Assembly (NCBI GenBank): GCA_031269875.1
Contig: JAISYM010000039.1
Coordinates: 1-55,498, forward strand
Source of the DNA: Synergistaceae bacterium
GTDB taxonomy: Bacteria; Synergistota; Synergistia; Synergistales; Synergistaceae
Length of the DNA: 55,498 nucleotides
Direction: 5' to 3'
Shown one piece after another: positions 51,194 to 55,498 of this stretch; the first letter of the stretch is position 1, and every line of letters begins with the position of its first letter. A model generated the notes under the pieces. The model ran no database searches, was not told the DNA's origin, and was given only the letters and a program-made list of their open reading frames with translations. Made by a program: the position numbers and the translations under genes.

Positions 51194-52180
51194 CTATTGA
51201 AAAATATAGTATAAAACGGACACAGCGGCGATTGCAACGACTATACCGGCGGCTATAAAAATTAACTCCGGAGGAATTACCAAGGGCGACATTCGGCTGC
51301 GGAATACGCTCCCGGCTCCTTTGTACGACCCGTCAGCTTCTTTTTCTCTCACCACCATCACGCGAACCTTTCCGGAGAGCTTCATGACTCCCGCGACCCC
51401 GTCGGACAGGGCAAGGCTCACGGTCGCGGTTCCTATATCGCTTATCATTATACCGGTGACTTTGCCGGTAATGAGACCGTCAAAGCTCGGGTTGTTTTTT
51501 GCCAATAACTTGTAAATCACGGAATCCGCGGAGAGTCTGCAGTAGACGTTGTATCCGGCGGCAAGTTCGTTCATCGCTATTCCGCCCACCGGGTCTAGTA
51601 CGGGTTCGCAGCGGACGAACAGATCCTTGCTCTCCGTCTCGTGGCCGCCATCCTGCGGTTCACTCTCGGTGTTTTCCTGTTTATCCTTCTTTTCCTGCGA
51701 CGACGGGAAGCTTGCCTCAGCGTTCGGCGAAGTTTGGGCGCTTGTCTGCTCCTTCTTTTGGAAGAAGGTCATGTCATCCTCGCTTGCGTTTGTAAAACTC
51801 ACGAAACAGACGGCTTTCAGCTTGAGTTCATCGAGGCAGAATCTGCTAATAGCCTGTTCGGCTTGCTTTGCGTTTAAATTTTTTGCTACGTGGGTAAGTA
51901 TCAAGCTCGTCTGCAGAAACTTGTAAAGCCCCTCCTCATGGTGGATAAGGAGAGGATCCCTGTTTTCGTTTTTTTGCGCTTCTTCGTGAAGTGGGAGCAG
52001 ATCCTTCCAGCTCGTGGACTTGTCCATTTCAAGCTGGTCGAAATTTACGCTTGTAAACCTGACATCCCGCCTCGTCACGAGGGATATAAAAGTTCCGTTG
52101 ACGCTGTGCCCTCTGTCATCCTTCGCGTCTATATAACCTTGGACGATGTAGTAGCTCTGAGGGGCAAATTCGTTGTCCAC
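51194..52180 (-). CDS. tail-anchored hypothetical protein, tandem paralogue
   Basis: A 328-residue protein with the same plan as its downstream neighbour: N-terminal domain (SYYIVQGYIDAKDDRGHSVN, LKLKAVCFVSFTNASEDDM), a polar linker rich in Gln, Glu and Ser (about 150-190), C-terminal domain (FVRCEPVLDPVGGIAMNELA, YCRLSADSVIYKL, VSLALSDGVAGVMKLSG) and a terminal membrane helix (LIFIAAGIVVAIAAVSVLYY). The shared FV.C....DPV.G and A.S-like SL.GV.GVMK patterns show duplication. GTG 52180 is favoured because GGAGG is six bases away; GTG 52189 abuts that site. It is divergent from the TIR gene with a 129-base shared intergenic region, suggesting joint control. Confidence 0.7.
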   Translation of the reverse strand: MDNEFAPQSYYIVQGYIDAKDDRGHSVNGTFISLVTRRDVRFTSVNFDQLEMDKSTSWKDLLPLHEEAQKNENRDPLLIHHEEGLYKFLQTSLILTHVAKNLNAKQAEQAISRFCLDELKLKAVCFVSFTNASEDDMTFFQKKEQTSAQTSPNAEASFPSSQEKKDKQENTESEPQDGGHETESKDLFVRCEPVLDPVGGIAMNELAAGYNVYCRLSADSVIYKLLAKNNPSFDGLITGKVTGIMISDIGTATVSLALSDGVAGVMKLSGKVRVMVVREKEADGSYKGAGSVFRSRMSPLVIPPELIFIAAGIVVAIAAVSVLYYIFQ

Positions 52181-52309
52181 ACACAACACCTCCGGAATGT
52201 TGATGCAGAAACTATACTACAAAATCGTGAAATTGAATTATAATGTGTTAGCGAATAATCACGTATGGTGTGCGATAATCGGTCGAGGGGCAAGCGGGGA
52301 GGTAAGCCA

Positions 52310-53830
52310 ATGTCTGAACAGGAGACAGTCTGTAACGTCGTTCCGTGCCGCTTGGATGAAGAATCTTTTATTTTTGTCAGCTACGCCCATCATGATTCCG
52401 ATGCGGTGTTCCCGATAATAGAGGATGTCGGCTCAAAGGGCTACGCAATATGGTACGACAAGGGCATCAGTATCAGCTCTACCTGGACCGATGAAATCGC
52501 TACGGCGATACTGAACTGCGCTATCTTTGTCATGTTCATAACGAAAGAGTCGGCGGAGTCGATGTATGTCAGGTCTGAGATAGAGTTCGCCCTGAACAAT
52601 AGGGTGAAGGTCATGCCTGTCTACCTCGATGGGATGGATGTCCTGCCGCCCGGGCTTGCCCTCGGGTTGAGCGCGACGCAGGGAATAACGGACGCGAGAG
52701 ATCCGGAGTCCGCGGCGCGTCAGATATGCGCGGCTCTCGAATCGAATGGCGTGGCGAGGAAGGACGCCGGAAAGTCCGCTAATATCAAGTACAAGAGGCG
52801 TATGAAAAACTCGCGGGCCGAATTGGGGAAACTTTTGCGATTGGCGGCGGCTGTAATCGCTTTGATCGCAGTCGCTTTTGTACTCTCCGGCTTTATCTCG
52901 CGTTCCGATGCAAAAAGGGACAATTACAGCTTCAAGATCGAAAAAAGAGTATTTGCCCCCGCGGAACCGATTCAGGTCGAGCTGCGGGCGGTCACTCAAA
53001 AAATGATCGAGCGGGGCGCGATCATCGGTGTCGCGCGCGCCTCTGACAAGCAAGGGGACTATATTTCTTACGAGTTTATAGACGAGGACGTTCCTGGGAT
53101 CAAACTGCGCGCTCCCTTGGAAGATGGTGATTATGTCGTGCGCGGCTACGGCAGCGGCAGCGAATTCTCGGAGTCGACGCTTGTCGGCGCCGTACCGTTC
53201 ACCGTGAGCGGGGACTCGTCCGGGACGTTCGGACTCGCGATAGACAGGCGGGAATACGCGCCGTCCGAGAATATCTTGGTGAGCGTGACGGGCGTGCCAA
53301 AGTACATGCTGGATGACGGGGCGGAGGTCATCCTCTCCAAAGCCGGTGAAAAGCCCGGAGAATACATAGTCTATATGGTCATAAGCACGAGGGACGAACA
53401 GTTTACGTTCAGCGCCCCGCTTGACCCGGGCGAGTATGAAATGAGAGCTTACAGCAACAATGACGTTTACGCCGAATCGACTGTCGCGGCGCGTGAGAAG
53501 TTCAGCGTCTTAGGAAAAGAGGCGTATCCATTCGTCATCGAGCCGGATAAATCGAGCTACGCGCCGGGGGCACAAATCGCGGCTCGTGTCTTGGGAGTGG
53601 CGCACAACATCGGGGGGGGCGCGATTCTGGCGTTATCGGCCGCGGGCTCCGGGCCGGGGGAGTATATATCTTCGGAGCGCATATATGAGAAGAACGCTTC
53701 CATTACGCTCAAAGCGCCTTCGGAACCGGGAGAGTACGAATTGAGAGGGTATTGGGACAGGAACGTTTTGACGGAGTCCGGATTGGCCGCTTGCATCCCG
53801 TTCAAGGTAGAGGATTTGGGGCAAGAGTAG
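52310..53830 (+). CDS. TIR-domain membrane protein with three tandem external beta-rich repeats
   Basis: A 506-residue protein. Residues about 18-140 form a TIR domain (FIFVSYAHHDSDAVFPIIED, YAIWYDKGISISSTWTDEI, AIFVMFITKESAESMYVRSE, RVKVMPVYLDG). Glu 90 sits where bacterial TIR NADases have their catalytic Glu. A basic stretch (KYKRRMKNSR) and one membrane helix at about 178-196 follow. Beyond it are three repeats of about 100 residues (near 206-305, 306-405, 406-506), each with a YAP-type opening, GEYI and a GEYE.RAY-like strand, then ES. The positive-inside rule puts TIR in the cytoplasm and the repeats outside. ATG 52310 follows GGGAGG; a TATAAT lies at 52239-52244. Bacterial TIRs often act in antiphage NAD depletion; here that is inference. 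Confidence 0.85.
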   Translation: MSEQETVCNVVPCRLDEESFIFVSYAHHDSDAVFPIIEDVGSKGYAIWYDKGISISSTWTDEIATAILNCAIFVMFITKESAESMYVRSEIEFALNNRVKVMPVYLDGMDVLPPGLALGLSATQGITDARDPESAARQICAALESNGVARKDAGKSANIKYKRRMKNSRAELGKLLRLAAAVIALIAVAFVLSGFISRSDAKRDNYSFKIEKRVFAPAEPIQVELRAVTQKMIERGAIIGVARASDKQGDYISYEFIDEDVPGIKLRAPLEDGDYVVRGYGSGSEFSESTLVGAVPFTVSGDSSGTFGLAIDRREYAPSENILVSVTGVPKYMLDDGAEVILSKAGEKPGEYIVYMVISTRDEQFTFSAPLDPGEYEMRAYSNNDVYAESTVAAREKFSVLGKEAYPFVIEPDKSSYAPGAQIAARVLGVAHNIGGGAILALSAAGSGPGEYISSERIYEKNASITLKAPSEPGEYELRGYWDRNVLTESGLAACIPFKVEDLGQE

Positions 53831-53838
53831 GGCGTATT

Positions 53839-53946
53839 ATGACGTACCTGACACCGACGCCGCGTTGCGGCCTTTCGATCACGGTCGACTGTCAATACGG
53901 CGCCGGCAATGCGCGAAGATTCGAAGTTGAAATGGGGGAATTTTGA
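53839..53946 (+). CDS. possible 35-residue ORF between TIR gene and aminotransferase gene
   Basis: ATG 53839 begins a 35-codon frame (MTYLTPTPRCGLSITVDCQY and on) ending in TGA at 53944-53946 where the aminotransferase begins. The ribosome site is poor. It could be a coupling peptide or a chance frame; no family known. Confidence 0.22.
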   Translation: MTYLTPTPRCGLSITVDCQYGAGNARRFEVEMGEF

Positions 53947-53948
53947 AA

Positions 53949-54797
53949 ATGTCTATCTGCTATATGGACGGCGCGTTCCGCCCCGTCGGGGAAGGATCTC
54001 TGCCTATCTCGGATCTGGCGGTACAGCGAGGAGTCGGTGTATTCGAGAGCATGAAAATCATCAACAAGAAGGTCCTCGCGATAACATCTCACATGAAACG
54101 GCTCGAAGACAGCGCGGTGAGCGTTGGAATGAAGATCGAGGGCTCGGGTATTATCGAGGAAATTACGAAAATCGCTAGAGATGGCGCCTGCCGTGACGAC
54201 TGCCCAGGCGGAGGAAAGGACGCCGTGGTCAAGGCGTATATAACTGGCGGCGACGTGATTCTGCACGGATTTTTCACCAACCCAAGATATTTCCTGATAT
54301 TCGATGACGGATTTTTGGTGTCCCCGGAAGAATACTGCAGGGGAGTGTCGCTTCAGCCCACTGCGGAACGGCGTCCATATCCTACGGTGAAAAGCATAAA
54401 TTATCTCTTTGGTCTGATGCAGGCGGTTGGGCGCGACGACGTTCTGGAGTGTCTCTACTGCCCTGACGGGTACGCCGCGGAGACGCTCCGATCGTCCTTT
54501 TTTATCTTCCGCGAAGGCACGATAATAACAGCTCCGAAGGGAACAGTCCTCAATGGGGTCACGAGGAACATCGTTATAGAGCTGGCGCTGGCTGACGGCT
54601 TCACGGTGGAGGAGAGGCAAGCGAAGGTATCGGAGTTCGCATTGGCCGACGAAGCGTTCATCACAAACTCATTACACGGCGTCATGCCCGTTGTCCGAAT
54701 CGGAGACACCGTAGTGGGCGGCGGCAAGCCGGGACCTGTGTCGAGACGCCTGCGCGAATTATACGACGCGAATATTGAAAGATGGCTTGATAATTGA
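53949..54797 (+). CDS. class IV PLP-dependent aminotransferase
   Basis: A 282-residue fold-type IV aminotransferase, the family of branched-chain aminotransferase, D-amino-acid aminotransferase and aminodeoxychorismate lyase. It shows YMDGAFRPVGEGSLPISDLA and RGVGVFESMKI at the N-terminus, the PLP Lys in PTVKSINYLFGLMQA, and the phosphate-binding ITAPKGTVLNGVTRNIVIE and ADEAFITNSLHGVMPVV. The subfamily cannot be fixed by eye. ATG 53949 follows GGGGGA by nine bases; TTG 53943 is possible. Its relation to the TIR gene upstream is unclear. Confidence 0.88.
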   Translation: MSICYMDGAFRPVGEGSLPISDLAVQRGVGVFESMKIINKKVLAITSHMKRLEDSAVSVGMKIEGSGIIEEITKIARDGACRDDCPGGGKDAVVKAYITGGDVILHGFFTNPRYFLIFDDGFLVSPEEYCRGVSLQPTAERRPYPTVKSINYLFGLMQAVGRDDVLECLYCPDGYAAETLRSSFFIFREGTIITAPKGTVLNGVTRNIVIELALADGFTVEERQAKVSEFALADEAFITNSLHGVMPVVRIGDTVVGGGKPGPVSRRLRELYDANIERWLDN

Positions 54798-54835
54798 CAT
54801 ACTCCCACAGCTAAAGCCGTTGGCTAAGAGTCGCT
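54798..54835 (+). mobile_element. sequence resembling an IS200/IS605-family element end
   Basis: Immediately after the aminotransferase stop, TTGACATACTCCCACAGC TAAAGCCGTTGGC reads like the hairpin-forming end (TnpB guide-RNA/right-end region) of IS200/IS605-type elements, whose ends commonly carry CATACTCCC followed by a GCTAAAGCC hairpin. No tnpA or tnpB is present, so at most a solo end or excision footprint remains. The mismatched hairpin suggests decay. Confidence 0.4.
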
Positions 54836-54863
54836 TTGTCGTAAGCGCAAACAATATATTTAT

Positions 54864-54907
54864 AGTTAAGATACCCCAACGGCTGGAACTGTTGGGGTAT
54901 CTTAACT
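54864..54907. terminator. large perfect hairpin, bidirectional terminator
   Basis: AGTTAAGATACCCCAAC (54864-54880) and its exact complement (54891-54907) form a 17-pair stem with a 10-base loop. It lies between the aminotransferase (plus) and the binding-protein fragment (minus) whose stop is at 54914. On the minus strand the stem is followed by AT-rich ATAAATATATTG. It could also belong to the insertion-sequence remnant beside it. Confidence 0.65.
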
Positions 54908-54913
54908 GACTGA

Positions 54914-55402
54914 TTACTGAGTTATTTCTATATTTTTCACGTAGATATTCCAGAACCATATTCCTGTCAAATCCGACACACCGCTTTTGATACGGTTGCT
55001 CACGGTGAAAAGATAATTCTGGTGCGTCCAGATATAATACGGCACTTCGGCGTTTATTATGTCAAGAGCCTGTAGTATTAGATTCGTGCGCTCTTTAGTG
55101 TCGATGGAAGCTGCTTGTGCCAGCATAAGTTCATCGACACGAGCGTTTGCGTAACCGCTCGCGTTAGATCCGCCGTTCCCGCCTCCCGTACTGAGATAAA
55201 GAGGCGTCAATACACCGGAAGGATCAGGAAAATCGGAGGCCCATTCGGCGATAATTATATCGTACGGACGCACTCCCGTATCGTCAATATTAGAGCCGAA
55301 CTGGAGGGAGATGAGCTCGTCGTTGGAGAGTTTGTCGATTGTCGCGGTAATGCCTATTTCGTCGTCCCTGAAAAACATGATAGGAGCAGTAATGGACTGG
55401 AT
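54914..55402 (-). pseudogene. 5'-truncated peptide/nickel ABC transporter substrate-binding protein (SBP_bac_5)
   Basis: The C-terminal third of an OppA/DppA-type binding protein: GITATIDKLSNDELISL, YDIIIAEWASDFPDP, GYANARVDELMLAQAA and VPYYIWTHQNYLFTVSNRI. Intact members have about 500-550 residues; this frame opens only at 55402 (after TAA at 55403-55405) and its first ATG at 55378 lies well inside the protein. The signal peptide and first two thirds are missing. The C-terminus is natural and followed by a hairpin terminator. A recombination or insertion joint must lie near 55379-55402. Confidence 0.8.
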
Positions 55403-55487
55403 TTATGAGGAGAGAAAGGGTAAAATAATCGCAAGAAAACTCGAAAAACAAGGAGAAATCTTGCGAAATGCTACCGAAAAAATCTGA
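55377..55487 (+). CDS. short ORF, probably the tail of another gene at the rearrangement joint
   Basis: From ATG 55377 or 55392 (GGAGCAG before the latter) a plus-strand frame encodes MDWIYEERKGKIIARKLEKQ and a further 11 residues, ending in TGA 55485-55487. The charged helical ending looks like a protein C-terminus, not a whole protein. Together with the truncated binding-protein gene on the other strand it marks a joint between two unrelated pieces. Family unknown. Confidence 0.3.
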   Translation: MIGAVMDWIYEERKGKIIARKLEKQGEILRNATEKI

Positions 55488-55498
55488 GGATAAACAGA

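Noticed and set aside
1-55498. tRNA, rRNA, CRISPR arrays and phage structural genes
   Set aside because: No GGTTCRANNCC T-arm, no evenly spaced direct repeats and no rRNA-like or phage-like stretches were seen by eye; a tRNAscan/Infernal run would be decisive.

Overview
The window looks like chromosomal DNA from an anaerobic diderm bacterium, most plausibly Synergistota. Outer-membrane functions (Skp/OmpH-like chaperone, TolC, MacAB) occur beside csaB, the pyruvyl transferase that in other bacteria makes the ligand for SLH-domain anchoring. That combination fits Synergistota or Negativicutes-type diderms. The core genes are GC-rich (mid-50s percent by eye). The phylum call is inference from gene content, not from a marker-gene tree.

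Region 1 (1-6.7 kb): a Fic gene broken by an internal deletion, a methyl-accepting chemotaxis receptor, a promoter-hairpin-terminator unit that may be a small RNA, a NYN nuclease, a PseC-type aminotransferase, a periplasmic chaperone and an adenosine-specific kinase family protein. Region 2 (6.7-23.6 kb): a long, tightly packed plus-strand run for RNA decay, phosphate uptake and envelope growth: rnj, NptA-like, uppP, DUF4321, maf, DUF5693, csaB, a split transketolase-like pair lacking the usual ThDP/Mg residues, ftsE, ftsX, an EnvC-like M23 protein, an S41 protease, a YibQ-type deacetylase, purA and rimI. FtsEX, EnvC and CtpA together suggest control of septal peptidoglycan hydrolysis. Region 3 (23.6-26.6 kb): a macro-domain gene whose start is out of frame, then a radical SAM protein, a fused siroheme-decarboxylase-like protein and an FMN-binding split-barrel protein, which suggests heme or a heme-like tetrapyrrole made through siroheme.

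Region 4 (26.6-45.1 kb): orphan citG behind a 22-codon coupled ORF, YitT and MurJ membrane proteins, a GNAT gene ending inside a 188-bp inverted-repeat element, a minus-strand RNA-modification operon (trmN6-rsmI-metG-tatD) behind a Crp/Fnr regulator, a divergent ferredoxin, the tolC-macA-macB-macB efflux operon, an ECF S-component, class I aldolase and a lone antitoxin-like HTH protein. Region 5 (about 45.1-50.1 kb) is visibly more AT-rich and holds a saccharopine-dehydrogenase-like oxidoreductase, a dicarboxylate/amino-acid:cation symporter and a frameshifted PucR regulator. It is probably a transferred amino-acid uptake and catabolism module.

Region 6 (50.2-53.9 kb) is the least explained: two tandem paralogous tail-anchored proteins transcribed away from a membrane-anchored TIR protein with three external beta-rich repeats. 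I regard this as the best candidate for an undescribed system. The right end (53.9-55.5 kb) has a class IV aminotransferase, a sequence resembling an IS200/IS605 end, and a peptide-binding-protein gene that has lost its 5' part. Three genes are clearly broken or frameshifted (Fic, PucR, binding protein) and one start (macro domain) is suspect, so either gene decay or base-calling errors should be considered. No tRNA, rRNA or CRISPR was seen.
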